Assembly (NCBI GenBank): GCA_049697115.1
Contig: JBAVVD010000029.1
Span: forward strand, 1-64,000
Direction: 5' to 3'
Source of the DNA: JBAVVD01 sp049697115
Lineage (GTDB): Bacteria > Acidobacteriota > Aminicenantia > Aminicenantales > UBA4085
DNA length: 64,000 nucleotides
Below the pieces are notes generated by a model. That model ran no database searches and had not been told where the DNA came from. It saw only the letters and a program-made list of their open reading frames with translations. Below are positions 50,520 through 59,391 of this stretch, in pieces (the stretch's first letter is position 1; each line of letters begins with the position of its first letter). The position numbers were made by a program, and so were the translations under genes.

Positions 50520-52502
50520 ATGAAACTTCCTCATTTTTCGTTGAGAACAAAGATCATCCTTTCTTTTTTGGTGGTCATTGTGTTCGGAGGATTTCTGACT
50601 CTGATTGTCGGATCCAGACTCATCCGGCAGACACTCATCACTCAAGCGAAGGAAAAGGTCCAGCATGACCTGGCCTCGGCCTGGATGGTTTTTAATGAAA
50701 AACTCAATGACACCAAGCAGATCATCAGCCTCACCGCAGCCAGAGAAAGCCTGCGCGAAGCCATTAAAACCGACCAAAAAGACATTCTCCTGAAATATCT
50801 CAACCGCGTCAGGAATGAATACGGGCTGGATATATTGAACTTAGCCGACAGCCAAGGACGTGTGATAGTCAGGACCCGCAATCCGGGGGAAGTCGGGGAC
50901 AGCCAATTCAATGATCAAATCATTCAACACAGCATGAAGGGCGGAGTATTTGCCTATCCGGAAATTGTCCCCCGTGAAGAGCTTCTTAAAGAAGGCGATG
51001 ATTTAGCTCAAAAGGCGTTGATCGAATTCATCCCCACGCTGAAAGCCGCCCCAAGACCGGAAAACAGGGAAACCAACGGCCTCATGCTCAAGGCGGCCGC
51101 CTCCATCGTGGACGAAAGCGGCCAGTTGTTGGGAGTTCTTTATGGAGGAATCCTGCTGAACCGCAATTACGAAATCGTCGACCTGGTGAAAGAAACTGTT
51201 TTTAAAGGCATAAAATACAAGGGTCTGGAAACGGGGACGGCCACCATTTTTCAAAAAGACCTGCGCATTTCAACCAATGTCAAGAATGAGAAGGGGGAAC
51301 GGGCCATCGGAACCCGCGTTTCCGCGCAGGTCAAAAAGGCCGTCCTGGATGAAGGAAAAGCCTGGATTGACCGCGCCTTTGTCGTCAATGACTGGTATAT
51401 TACGGCTTATGAACCCATTAAAAATATCGAAGATAAAATTATCGGCATCCTGTATGTGGGAATGCTCGAGAAGCCCTACCTGGACACCGCCAACCGGGTC
51501 ATGCTGACTTTTATCCTTCTGGCCTCCCTTTGCGTCGTCTTCCTGCTCATCATCCTTTACTTCTCGACCACACGGATCATCAATCCTCTCCAGAGAATGG
51601 TCGTGGCCACCCGGGAAATCACCCGAGGTGAATTGTCCCACAAAGTGGAAATCCAATCTCATGATGAAATCGGAGTGCTGGCCGATTCCTTCAACCGGAT
51701 GACAGAGCATCTCAAGGTGGCCAACCAAGAGCTTATCGAGTGGGGAAAAACGCTGGAGAAGAAAGTCGAAGAACGCACCAAAGAGCTTGTGGAAATTCAA
51801 TCTCATCTGATTCAGTCTGAAAAGTTGGCTTCCCTCGGCAAACTGGCCGCCGGAATCGCCCACGAAATCAACAATCCTCTGGGCGGCATTCTCATTTACA
51901 GCCATCTTCTTCTCGAAGAGACAGAGAAAAACACGCTTCACCATGAGAACCTTAAAAAAATCGTCAAAGAAACCACACGCTGTAAGGATATTGTCAAGGG
52001 ACTGCTCGAGTTCGCCCGGCCCAGGGAGCCGGCCATGTCCCTGACCGATGTCTCCGAAGTCGTGGAAAAAGCCCTTTCCATCATGGAGAGGCAAGCCCTT
52101 TTTCAGAACATTACCATCCAGAAGAAATACTCGTCCCTGCCCCGGATTATTGCCGACGGCTCTCAGCTCCAACAGGTCTTCATGAACATCATTCTCAATG
52201 CGGCGGAGGCCATGAACGGACACGGAACCTTGACCATCAAAACGCATCTGGATAAAACCGCCGAATGGATCTTTATCGAGTTCACCGATACAGGTCACGG
52301 AATTAAAGAGGAAGACAAACAGAGGCTCTTCGATCCCTTTTTCACGACTAAAGAAGTCGGCAAGGGGACGGGCCTCGGCCTGGCCATCAGCTTCAGCATC
52401 ATCCAAAAACATCAGGGGACGATTGCCGCTCAGAGCCAACTGGGCAAAGGATCGACTTTCACTGTGAAGCTCCCCCTGAAAAGAGACATCCCTCATGAAT
52501 AA
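50520..52502 (+). CDS. Membrane sensor histidine kinase (Cache-HAMP-HisKA)
   Basis: The 660-residue kinase has a first helix near 12-32, a large periplasmic Cache-type sensor (about 35-320) and a second helix (FILLASLCVVFLLIILYF). A HAMP domain, the phosphotransfer motif LAAGIAHEINNPLGG (near 449-463) and an ATPase domain (DTGHGIKEEDKQ, TGLGLAIS) complete it. It overlaps the sigma54 activator gene by 8 nt, so the two form a pair like HydH-HydG/ZraS-R or AtoS-AtoC. Position between two hydrogenase operons suggests that it controls them. Confidence 0.92.
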   Translation: MKLPHFSLRTKIILSFLVVIVFGGFLTLIVGSRLIRQTLITQAKEKVQHDLASAWMVFNEKLNDTKQIISLTAARESLREAIKTDQKDILLKYLNRVRNEYGLDILNLADSQGRVIVRTRNPGEVGDSQFNDQIIQHSMKGGVFAYPEIVPREELLKEGDDLAQKALIEFIPTLKAAPRPENRETNGLMLKAAASIVDESGQLLGVLYGGILLNRNYEIVDLVKETVFKGIKYKGLETGTATIFQKDLRISTNVKNEKGERAIGTRVSAQVKKAVLDEGKAWIDRAFVVNDWYITAYEPIKNIEDKIIGILYVGMLEKPYLDTANRVMLTFILLASLCVVFLLIILYFSTTRIINPLQRMVVATREITRGELSHKVEIQSHDEIGVLADSFNRMTEHLKVANQELIEWGKTLEKKVEERTKELVEIQSHLIQSEKLASLGKLAAGIAHEINNPLGGILIYSHLLLEETEKNTLHHENLKKIVKETTRCKDIVKGLLEFARPREPAMSLTDVSEVVEKALSIMERQALFQNITIQKKYSSLPRIIADGSQLQQVFMNIILNAAEAMNGHGTLTIKTHLDKTAEWIFIEFTDTGHGIKEEDKQRLFDPFFTTKEVGKGTGLGLAISFSIIQKHQGTIAAQSQLGKGSTFTVKLPLKRDIPHE

Positions 52503-53856
52503 ATCCATTCAAATTCTGATCATCGATGATGAGGCCTCCATCCGTGACTCTTACGGTCAAGTGCTCCGGAAAGAAGGATATTCTGTCAAAGAGGCCCAAG
52601 ACGGCAGGGAAGGACTGATGTTCTTCAACCAGGAGACTTTCCATGTGGTTTTTCTTGACTTGAGACTTCCCGGCATGGATGGAATGCAGGTTCTCAGTCA
52701 AATTAAAGAGAACAGTCCTGAAACACCGGTCGTCATCATCACCGGCTACGCCTCGATTGAATCCGCTGTGGAGGCCATAAAGCGGGGAGCCTTTGATTAT
52801 ATGGGAAAGCCCTTTGCTCCGGAGGAACTCCGCGTCATTACCAGAAAAGCTCTGGAAAGCCGCAAAATCCTTATTGAAAACATATACCTCCGCCAGGAAC
52901 TGGAAGCGAAAACGGAATTTGAGCTGGTGGTCGGAAAGAGCAAGCCCATCAAAAACGTGCTGGACATCGTCAGCCGCGTCAGCCCCACAGAAACCACCAT
53001 CCTGATCTTAGGAGAAAGCGGCACAGGAAAAGAACTCATCGCCGGCGAAATCCACCGGCACAGTCTGAGGCGGGACACCCCTTTTGTGGTCGTCGACTGC
53101 GGCGCCCTGGTTGAAACCCTTTTTGAAAGCGAGCTTTTCGGCCATGTCAAAGGCTCGTTCACAGGGGCCCACGAGACAAAGCACGGCCGTTTTGAAGTCG
53201 CCACCGGCGGGACGATCTTCTTCGATGAAATCAGCAACCTCAGCCTCAATATCCAGGCCAAGCTCTTAAGGGTCATCCAGGAAAGAGAAGTGACCCGCAT
53301 CGGAAGCACCAAGCCGATCAAGGTGGATGTTCGTATCCTCGCCGCCACCAATGAGAACCTGGCCGAACTCGTGAAATCGGGAAAGTTTAGAGAAGATCTT
53401 TTTTACCGCTTGAGCGTCGTTCCCATCCATCTCCCCCCTTTAAGGGAAAGACGGGAAGACGTTCCTCTCCTTGTGCAGCATTTTTTGCAGAAATACAATA
53501 AAAAAACGAAGAAAAATATTGAGAGCGTTTCCCCTCAAGCGGTTAAGGCCCTGATGGAATACGATTGGCCGGGGAATATCAGAGAACTGGAAAATACCAT
53601 CGAAAGGGCAGTCGTTCTCTCTAAAAGCAACGGCATTAACATCGAAGACCTGATGTATCACGGGATCAGCGCCAGCTCTTCAATCCTGAGCCCGACCGGA
53701 GGAAGCTTCAAAACTATGGAGGAGGTCGAAAAAGAATATATCAAAGCCGTCCTTCAAAGCCAGTACGGAAACAGAAGTAAAGCGGCCAAAATTCTCGGCA
53801 TAGACCGGAAAACACTCTGGGCAAAACTTAAAAAATACAACCTGACTTCAACCTAA
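52495..53856 (+). CDS. NtrC-family sigma54-dependent response regulator
   Basis: The 453-residue activator has a receiver (Asp near 54 in VVFLDLRLPG), an AAA+ domain with Walker A GESGTGKELIAGEIH, the sigma54-contact loop GSFTGA (a variant of GAFTGA), GGTIFFDEISNLSL, and the R-finger region EDLFYRLSVVPIHLPPLRER. The C-terminal Fis-type helix-turn-helix is SKAAKILGIDRKTLWAKLKK. The best visible target is the -24/-12 promoter just downstream, at 54009-54024, driving the sulfhydrogenase genes. Confidence 0.94.
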   Translation: MNKSIQILIIDDEASIRDSYGQVLRKEGYSVKEAQDGREGLMFFNQETFHVVFLDLRLPGMDGMQVLSQIKENSPETPVVIITGYASIESAVEAIKRGAFDYMGKPFAPEELRVITRKALESRKILIENIYLRQELEAKTEFELVVGKSKPIKNVLDIVSRVSPTETTILILGESGTGKELIAGEIHRHSLRRDTPFVVVDCGALVETLFESELFGHVKGSFTGAHETKHGRFEVATGGTIFFDEISNLSLNIQAKLLRVIQEREVTRIGSTKPIKVDVRILAATNENLAELVKSGKFREDLFYRLSVVPIHLPPLRERREDVPLLVQHFLQKYNKKTKKNIESVSPQAVKALMEYDWPGNIRELENTIERAVVLSKSNGINIEDLMYHGISASSSILSPTGGSFKTMEEVEKEYIKAVLQSQYGNRSKAAKILGIDRKTLWAKLKKYNLTST

Positions 53857-53875
53857 GTATGTCAAAATAGAACAG

Positions 53876-53907
53876 GAACTGGGGAAATTTGCCCCACTTC
53901 TTTTTTT
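53876..53907 (+). terminator. Terminator after the kinase/activator pair
   Basis: TGGGG (53880-53884) and CCCCA (53892-53896) pair around AAATTTG, with three further outer pairs after one mismatch, then a T run (53901-53907). It could alternatively be an activator-binding palindrome. Confidence 0.55.
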
Positions 53908-53956
53908 GAACTCTGGGGAATGAAAAACAATTCAAACTGAAGGCTATTTATCTCTT

Positions 53957-53977
53957 TTTTTAACAACAAGTTAAAAA
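53957..53977. promoter_or_regulatory. Inverted repeat, possible activator site
   Basis: TTTTTAAC (53957-53964) and GTTAAAAA (53970-53977) flank a 5-nt centre. It lies about 68 nt upstream of the predicted sigma54 start, a little close for an NtrC-type upstream site but plausible. Confidence 0.4.
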
Positions 53978-54008
53978 TGGACAATTTACTTGCCGCTTTT
54001 TCCCAACT

Positions 54009-54024
54009 AGGCATATATTTTGCA
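54009..54024 (+). promoter_or_regulatory. sigma54 (-24/-12) promoter for hydBGDA
   Basis: AGGCATATATTTTGCA has GG at 54010-54011 and GC at 54022-54023, exactly 10 bp between, as the sigma54 consensus requires. No good sigma70 promoter is nearer. Start predicted near 54035, with a leader of about 110 nt that is very AT-rich. Confidence 0.7.
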
Positions 54025-54146
54025 TAAAAAATATTTTTTATATATAAGTTTATATATGTAATGGAAGAGGAATAAGAATTCGAGATCATAGAATGACCTA
54101 TTCGAAGGAGGAAAAACAATCCCATGAACCGTAAAGGAAAGAAAAA

Positions 54147-55205
54147 ATGAGGATACTCAAACTAAAAAAGTCTGATTTATCGCCCTTCTTGGATGTCATT
54201 TCCAGGGAGGCCGAACTCTGGGCTCCTCAAAAGAAAGGCGATACGCCTGTTTTTGCCCCGGTCACAGATTTTTCTAAAATCGAGCTGCAGACAACACGGA
54301 CTCTCCTGCCCCCAAAGAAAATCATGGTTCCCCCTCTCTTCAATATGTTCCATTTCACGGAAGAGGGGTATAAAGAAGACCTCTCCTCCATCTCCAAAAA
54401 AATTCTCTTCGGCGTTCACCCCTGCGACATCCATGGGCTTCTCATCCTGGACAAGCTGTTCACCCAGGAATATCCCGACCCATATTATATGGGCGCCCGC
54501 AACAACACCTTGATCCTCGGCCTTTCCTGCTGGCCGGATGAATACTGCTTCTGCCAGTCCACGCGCACCCACATCGTCGAAGAAGGTTACGACCTTTTCT
54601 TCACGAATCTCGAGAGCTTCTTTTTGGTCTGGATTGGGTCCAGCCGTGGGGATGATCTTGTCCGACTTAGGCCTGAAGTCTTCGATGAAAATTTATCCGA
54701 TAAGGATATTCAGGCCTATATCCAGTGGCAGGCGAAAAAAGAAAAAGCGTTCAAGACAGAGATCGACTTTATCACAATGCCCGATTTAATGGAGCTTAAA
54801 TACAAAGCTCCTTTCTGGGAAAAAGCGGGAGAGGCCTGCTTCGCCTGCGGCTCCTGCAGCATGGTCTGTCCCACTTGCAATTGTTATAACGTCACGGACA
54901 AGCTTTTTCTCGGCAATAAGCCAGGAAAGAGAATCCGCTTCTGGGATTCCTGCACGCTTTCCGAATATTCAGAGGTCGCAGGCGGTGAAAACTTCAGAGA
55001 AAAGAAGTCCGAGCGACTCAAACTCTGGTATACCCACAAACTCCAGGCCTATGTCAGCAAATACGGAAAACCCAGTTGTGTCGGTTGCGGCCGCTGTATT
55101 GCGACCTGTCCCGTCAATATCAACGTCCAGACGATCGCTAAAGCTTTGGAAGGAGAACCGGTAGATGCCTTCTGGAATCGATTGGGCAGTGAGGTGACAA
55201 AATGA
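54147..55205 (+). CDS. hydB: Sulfhydrogenase beta subunit, HydB-like ferredoxin-type
   Basis: The 352-residue iron-sulfur subunit of group 3b hydrogenases (HydB, AsrA-like) passes electrons between hydrogenase and flavin subunits. GVHPCDIHGLLILDKLF and CWPDEYCFCQSTRTH are family blocks. Two [4Fe-4S] motifs follow: CFACGSCSMVCPTCNC (near 231-246) and CVGCGRCIATCPVN (near 311-324). It is the first gene after the sigma54 promoter and overlaps hydG by 4 nt. Confidence 0.9.
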   Translation: MRILKLKKSDLSPFLDVISREAELWAPQKKGDTPVFAPVTDFSKIELQTTRTLLPPKKIMVPPLFNMFHFTEEGYKEDLSSISKKILFGVHPCDIHGLLILDKLFTQEYPDPYYMGARNNTLILGLSCWPDEYCFCQSTRTHIVEEGYDLFFTNLESFFLVWIGSSRGDDLVRLRPEVFDENLSDKDIQAYIQWQAKKEKAFKTEIDFITMPDLMELKYKAPFWEKAGEACFACGSCSMVCPTCNCYNVTDKLFLGNKPGKRIRFWDSCTLSEYSEVAGGENFREKKSERLKLWYTHKLQAYVSKYGKPSCVGCGRCIATCPVNINVQTIAKALEGEPVDAFWNRLGSEVTK

Positions 55206-56062
55206 ACGCCGAGAAAAAATGTCTCGAACACAATAATCCTTTTACTCCGGAACAGGCAAGAATCGTCCGTGCCTTTCCCCTGACAGAAGATGTTAAATTT
55301 TTTCAAGTTCGCCTGGCCGATATGGACCGAGCCCTTTCTTTCAGATACAAGGCCGGTCAATTTGCCATGCTTTCTGTACTCGGTGTTGGCGAGGCGCCCT
55401 TCTGCATCTCGTCCACACCCTCACGGCCCGGCCTTCTTGAATTTTGTATCCGGAGAGCCGGCTCTGTCACAAAAGCTCTGTTTAAACTCAAAGATAATTC
55501 TCTCATCGGTGTCCGGGGGCCATATGGAAACGGCTTCCCTGTCGAGGCGATGAAAGGGAAAGACATCATCATTGTTGTCGGCGGGCTCGGAGTGGCTCCT
55601 CTTCGCTCCGTATTGCTCTACTGCCTCGACAACCGCGACCAGTTTGGAAGGATTTCCGTGCTGTACGGCGCGAAGAGGCCCGCGGAAATGATCTTCAGAG
55701 AGGAATATTTTGCGCTGAAGGAGCGGGGCGACCTGGAGTGCCATCTGACAGTTGACCGCGACGACACAGGCAGCTGGCCGGAGCGCACCGGAGTGGTCAC
55801 CACACTTTTTCCTTTCCTCAAGAAGGTCGACCCGAATAATACCTACAGCCTTGTCTGCGGCCCGCCGGTCATGTACAAGTTTGTCATCAAGGAGCTCATC
55901 AAATTGAACATTCCCAAACATCAGATCCTGATGACCCTGGAGCGAAGGATGAAATGCGGCATCGGCAAATGCGGCCACTGCGCCATTGATTACATTTACA
56001 CCTGCCTGGACGGACCGGTCTTCACCTACTGGGATGTCATCCATATGAGGGAGCTCATTTAA
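55202..56062 (+). CDS. hydG: Sulfhydrogenase gamma subunit, FAD/NAD(P)-binding
   Basis: The 286-residue flavoprotein has a ferredoxin-NADP reductase-like fold: FAD-binding domain (FRYKAGQFAMLSVLGVGEAP, RGPYGNGFP) and NAD(P)-binding domain (VGGLGVAPLRSVL, CGPPVMYKF). A C-terminal [2Fe-2S] site is CGIGKCGHCAIDYIYTC. HydG of group 3b enzymes exchanges electrons with NADP(H) and can act on sulfur. The name HydG here means the sulfhydrogenase subunit, not the [FeFe] maturase. Confidence 0.92.
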   Translation: MNAEKKCLEHNNPFTPEQARIVRAFPLTEDVKFFQVRLADMDRALSFRYKAGQFAMLSVLGVGEAPFCISSTPSRPGLLEFCIRRAGSVTKALFKLKDNSLIGVRGPYGNGFPVEAMKGKDIIIVVGGLGVAPLRSVLLYCLDNRDQFGRISVLYGAKRPAEMIFREEYFALKERGDLECHLTVDRDDTGSWPERTGVVTTLFPFLKKVDPNNTYSLVCGPPVMYKFVIKELIKLNIPKHQILMTLERRMKCGIGKCGHCAIDYIYTCLDGPVFTYWDVIHMRELI

Positions 56063-56072
56063 GGAGAAAACC

Positions 56073-56855
56073 ATGAATAAAGACAAGGCGAAAATCGGGA
56101 TATACGAACTCACAGGATGCGCGGGTGACGCCCTCCTCATCGTTGACTGCGAGGAAGATCTGATCAATATTTTTAGAGCGGCCAACATTGAATCCTTTCT
56201 TATGGCCAAAAGCGACAACATCGAAGGGGAGTTGGATGTGGCCTTCGTGGAAGGATCCGTAACAACGGAAAAGGATAAGAAAACGCTCCTGGATGTCCGT
56301 CAAAGGGCAAAGGTTGTCGTCGCCATCGGCATCTGTGCTTGCTATGGAGGTATGCAGGCCAAATTCCTGAGTGAGAACGACTGGCAGGAAAACCTGAAGA
56401 AGGTCTATGGAGACATGGAAATGATCCATACCCAACCCCTTCAGTCCAAGCCGATCGATGCCTTCGTAAAAGTGGATTATTATCTTCCCGGCTGCCCGAT
56501 AGGCAAGGAACAATTTCTTTCGACCCTCACGCGGATGCTGGCCGGAAATCCGCCGGAACTCTACCGGTTCCCTGTCTGCATGGAATGCAAGTGGAATGAA
56601 AATGACTGCCTTCTGAACAAAAACCTGCCCTGTTTGGGCCCGTTGACGGCGGCCGGATGCGGAGCCGTCTGCATAAACCACAACCTCTCCTGTGTGGGGT
56701 GTTGGGGGCCGGCCGAAGAAGCCAACCGGACATCGGAGTATTACCTCCTTCTGGAAAAAGGCTTTGACAAGGAATTCATCCAACAGAAAATGGCCAATTT
56801 CAGCGGGACAAAAATCACCGATTTTTTGGCTCGCCTAAAAGGAGAGAAGAAATGA
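56073..56855 (+). CDS. hydD: Sulfhydrogenase delta subunit ([NiFe] small subunit), Cys-to-Asp variant
   Basis: The 260-residue small subunit has the group 3b form. The proximal [4Fe-4S] cluster is normally held by a CxxC near the N-terminus plus two later cysteines. Here the first motif reads ELTGCAGDALL: Cys16 is present but position 19 is Asp (codon GAC). The later ligands are kept (IGICACYGGM, YYLPGCPIG), as are the distal ones (CMECKWNENDC, CLGPLTAAGCGAVC, CVGCWGP). A 3-Cys/1-Asp proximal cluster is known in the actinobacterial-type group 5/1h enzyme, so the change need not be inactivating. Confidence 0.9.
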   Translation: MNKDKAKIGIYELTGCAGDALLIVDCEEDLINIFRAANIESFLMAKSDNIEGELDVAFVEGSVTTEKDKKTLLDVRQRAKVVVAIGICACYGGMQAKFLSENDWQENLKKVYGDMEMIHTQPLQSKPIDAFVKVDYYLPGCPIGKEQFLSTLTRMLAGNPPELYRFPVCMECKWNENDCLLNKNLPCLGPLTAAGCGAVCINHNLSCVGCWGPAEEANRTSEYYLLLEKGFDKEFIQQKMANFSGTKITDFLARLKGEKK

Positions 56856-58594
56856 AGAAAATTGTCATCGACCATCTGGCTCGTGTAGAAGGATGTGGCG
56901 GAATCGTGGCCACCATTGACGGAAAAGCCGTCAGCGACGTTAAATTTTATGTCAACGAAGGGCCGCGCCTTGTCGAAAGATTCACCATCGGCAGAACCCC
57001 TGAAGAAGACGTCAACCTCGTCCCCCGAATTTGCGCGATTTGCTCTATCTCCCATAAATACGCCGCCATCCGGGGCCTGGAAAAAGCCCTCGGCGTAAAA
57101 GTCCCGCCGAAAGTGACGCTGCTCCGCGAGCTCATGCATCTGGGAGAAATGATAGAAAGCCACTCCCTTCACGTCTATCTGCTGGCTCTGCCGGATTATG
57201 TGGGCTTTCCGAATGCCATCGCCATGGCTTCTAAATTTGGATTTGAAGCCAAAATCGCGCTGGAAATGAAACAATTCGGCAATCATATCATGAAGACAAT
57301 CAGCGGCCGCTTCATCCACGGCGAAAATCCCATCATCGGAGGCTTCGGCAAATGGCCCTCCGGGGAGGACCTCATTTGGATTAAAAACAGGGCCATCCAG
57401 TTCATGCCTTTTGTGTTGAAAACAGTGAAACTTTTCGCTGAACTGAACTATCCCGATGTGCCTGAGGCAGAAACGCAATTTGCCTGTTTGAATCCGCCGC
57501 AAAAAAGATTTGGCTTTGTCGGTGAGGAAATTCTGCTTTCTTCCGGAGAGACGATCGATGTCCAGGATTACAAAAGCCTCACCAATGAATTTCTGGTCTC
57601 CCATTCCTTCTGCAAACGAAGCCAGTATAAAGGCAAGCCTTATTCCGTCGGAGCCCTGGCTAGAGTCAATAACCTCGGAGATAGACTCACCGGAGAGGCC
57701 GGCAATGCATTTCAGAAATACTATGGCCCGCGCTGGAAGAAAAATCCTCTTTTCAATAATGCCGCCCAGGCCCTGGAGCTGCTGTACTCGTTCGAAAGAA
57801 TTCCGACGGTCGTGGATGAGCTCAAGAAATTGCCCGATCCTGCCGTAGTTTCCTATACGAAAAAAGAAGGAAAGGGATCCGGGGCCGTGGAGGCACCCCG
57901 CGGAACCTTGTTCCATTCCTATGAAATTGCCAAAGGCCGAATTGCCTTCTCGGACATCATCACACCCACCGCCCAAAACGCTGAGGATATTGAAAGATAC
58001 TGCTATATCGCCGCCCAGAAGCTTCTCGATTCGGGCCAGGAGGACAAAATAAAGGACCGAATGGATCTGATCGTTCGCTCTTTTGATCCCTGCATCAGCT
58101 GCTCTGTGCATATGGTCCAGGTTAAAAAAGCCCCTCAGGACGACTGGATGGGGAGGCTGACGGACCTGAAAAAGGACCAGGCGCCCATCTTTGTAGGAAT
58201 GGGGACTCAGAGCTTTGCGGACGATGAAATCGGCCTCCGCCTCGCAACCAGACTCCGCAGCCTGGGAATAAAGGATGTCTGGCTGGAATCGGAAATTGAA
58301 CAGGCCAAAGAGAACTTCTGGCAGCAGAGCATCGAGCGGCCTTTGATCTTTTTGGATGCCATGGATTCTGGAGATAATCCGGGTAAAATCACTCTGATTT
58401 CATTAAAGCATCTCTTCTGGAACTCGACTTTAAGCCATCGGCTCCTGCCGCTCGTCCAGAGTGACCTTGATTTCAACCAATTAAAAAACTCCTATCTCCT
58501 GGGTATTCAGCCCGGATCTGTCAAAGAGGGAGAAGAAATCTCGAAGTCCGTTCTCCAGGCAGTGGAGAAGATTGTGGGGCTGCTAAGAAATTAA
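56852..58594 (+). CDS. hydA: Sulfhydrogenase alpha ([NiFe] large subunit) fused to a maturation-protease-like domain
   Basis: Residues 1-420 are a normal group 3b large subunit, with RICAICSISHK near 57-67 and DPCISCSVH at 412-420. A large subunit should end a few residues later. Instead a linker leads to a domain (about 444-580) resembling HycI/HyaD endopeptidases: FVGMGTQSFADDEIGLRLA, LIFLDAMDSGDNPG (Asp502), TLSHRLLPL (His529) and YLLGIQP. The nickel-sensing Asp/Glu (458/459), Asp and His are retained, while the usual Asn of GxGN is Thr452. Cleavage after His420 would release the protease, so the protein may mature itself. Confidence 0.9.
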   Translation: MKKIVIDHLARVEGCGGIVATIDGKAVSDVKFYVNEGPRLVERFTIGRTPEEDVNLVPRICAICSISHKYAAIRGLEKALGVKVPPKVTLLRELMHLGEMIESHSLHVYLLALPDYVGFPNAIAMASKFGFEAKIALEMKQFGNHIMKTISGRFIHGENPIIGGFGKWPSGEDLIWIKNRAIQFMPFVLKTVKLFAELNYPDVPEAETQFACLNPPQKRFGFVGEEILLSSGETIDVQDYKSLTNEFLVSHSFCKRSQYKGKPYSVGALARVNNLGDRLTGEAGNAFQKYYGPRWKKNPLFNNAAQALELLYSFERIPTVVDELKKLPDPAVVSYTKKEGKGSGAVEAPRGTLFHSYEIAKGRIAFSDIITPTAQNAEDIERYCYIAAQKLLDSGQEDKIKDRMDLIVRSFDPCISCSVHMVQVKKAPQDDWMGRLTDLKKDQAPIFVGMGTQSFADDEIGLRLATRLRSLGIKDVWLESEIEQAKENFWQQSIERPLIFLDAMDSGDNPGKITLISLKHLFWNSTLSHRLLPLVQSDLDFNQLKNSYLLGIQPGSVKEGEEISKSVLQAVEKIVGLLRN

Positions 58595-58611
58595 GGAGAA
58601 GAAGACATTCC

Positions 58612-58714
58612 AATCGTCCAGTGGATTCATAAACACACAAGGTGATTCCTAAGCGGTCACTTTGCCTGCGATTTATTCCTGCATCAATGATTTTTCCACT
58701 GGACGATTTTTTTA
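58612..58714 (+). terminator. Long-range stem with T run: terminator or small RNA
   Basis: AATCGTCCAGTGGA (58612-58625) pairs perfectly (14 bp) with TCCACTGGACGATT (58695-58708) across 69 nt, followed directly by a T run (58707-58714). It ends the hydBGDA transcript. The large loop makes it unusual for a simple terminator. Confidence 0.65.
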
Positions 58715-58737
58715 TTTATATTATAAAAATAAATTTA

Positions 58738-58766
58738 TTGCCACAAAATTTTTAAAATGATAGAAT
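58738..58766 (+). promoter_or_regulatory. Promoter for the receiver-domain genes
   Basis: TTGCCA (58738-58743), 17 bp, TAGAAT (58761-58766). Start near 58773, so an ATG at 58757 cannot be used. The 230-nt stretch to 59000 is either leader or an N-terminal extension. Confidence 0.55.
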
Positions 58767-58999
58767 TTTTTTTTACTATGGCATGGAAAGATGAGAGCGA
58801 TTTTTCTTCAAGGAGTGTCGCCTTATGGAACAGAGGCGGGGAAAAATACCTCAAACCCGCTTTGAACAGTCCCAATTCCTCCCTTTACTCTTCTCAACAG
58901 CTTTTTAATTTATTCAAATACAATAGGTTACACTCTATTCGGTTCTCCATTAGCCATGCGACTTGGCACATTAATTGCTTCATTGAGACTGCCGGGAAG

Positions 59000-59377
59000 A
59001 TGGAAGTGGCTGAAAAAGAAAAAAGGATACTGGTCATTGATCCCAACTCAAACGTGAGGAGGGAATTAGCCGCCTTTTTGAAGCAAGAAAATTACTATGT
59101 CGAAACCGGCAAAAACCTTTCTGAGGCCATTAAAAAAATCCCTCAAGGCTATTTTGACTGTCTGGTTCTTGATGTCGACCTTCCGGAGATGAAAGGATAT
59201 GAGGCCGTATCCATCATCAAGAATCTGGACCCGAAATTGAGAATCATCATGACCACCGAAAAAAACACCAAAAGATTGGAAGCTAAAGTGAGGGAACAAG
59301 ATATCTTTTTTTATTTTATTAAGTCCTTTGGAAAAGAGGAATTGAAACTGGCCATTCGAAACGCTTTTAACCAGTAA
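59000..59377 (+). CDS. Single-domain response regulator
   Basis: The 125-residue receiver has ILVIDPNSN at the N-terminus, phospho-acceptor Asp in CLVLDVDLPEMKG, Thr in IMTTEKN and Lys in FIKSFGKEEL. The second of the usual acidic pair is replaced (IDPN rather than DDE), so Mg binding may be weaker. The ATG at 59000 is chosen because conservation begins just after it; an upstream ATG at 58778 would add 74 residues of low-complexity sequence. There is no output domain, so it likely acts by protein contact. It lies 14 nt before the next receiver gene. Confidence 0.75.
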   Translation: MEVAEKEKRILVIDPNSNVRRELAAFLKQENYYVETGKNLSEAIKKIPQGYFDCLVLDVDLPEMKGYEAVSIIKNLDPKLRIIMTTEKNTKRLEAKVREQDIFFYFIKSFGKEELKLAIRNAFNQ

Positions 59378-59391
59378 AGGAGGAAAATAAA

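Noticed and set aside
51270..52508. Minus-strand open frame of about 412 codons opposite the Cache sensor kinase; similar ones lie opposite hydA and mvhA.
   Set aside because: All lie antisense to clear catalytic domains and have His/Gly/Asp-rich random-looking products.
58757..58999. N-terminal extension of the receiver protein from the ATG at 58757.
   Set aside because: That ATG overlaps the start of the promoter -10 region and the extension is low-complexity, so it would lie upstream of the transcript start.
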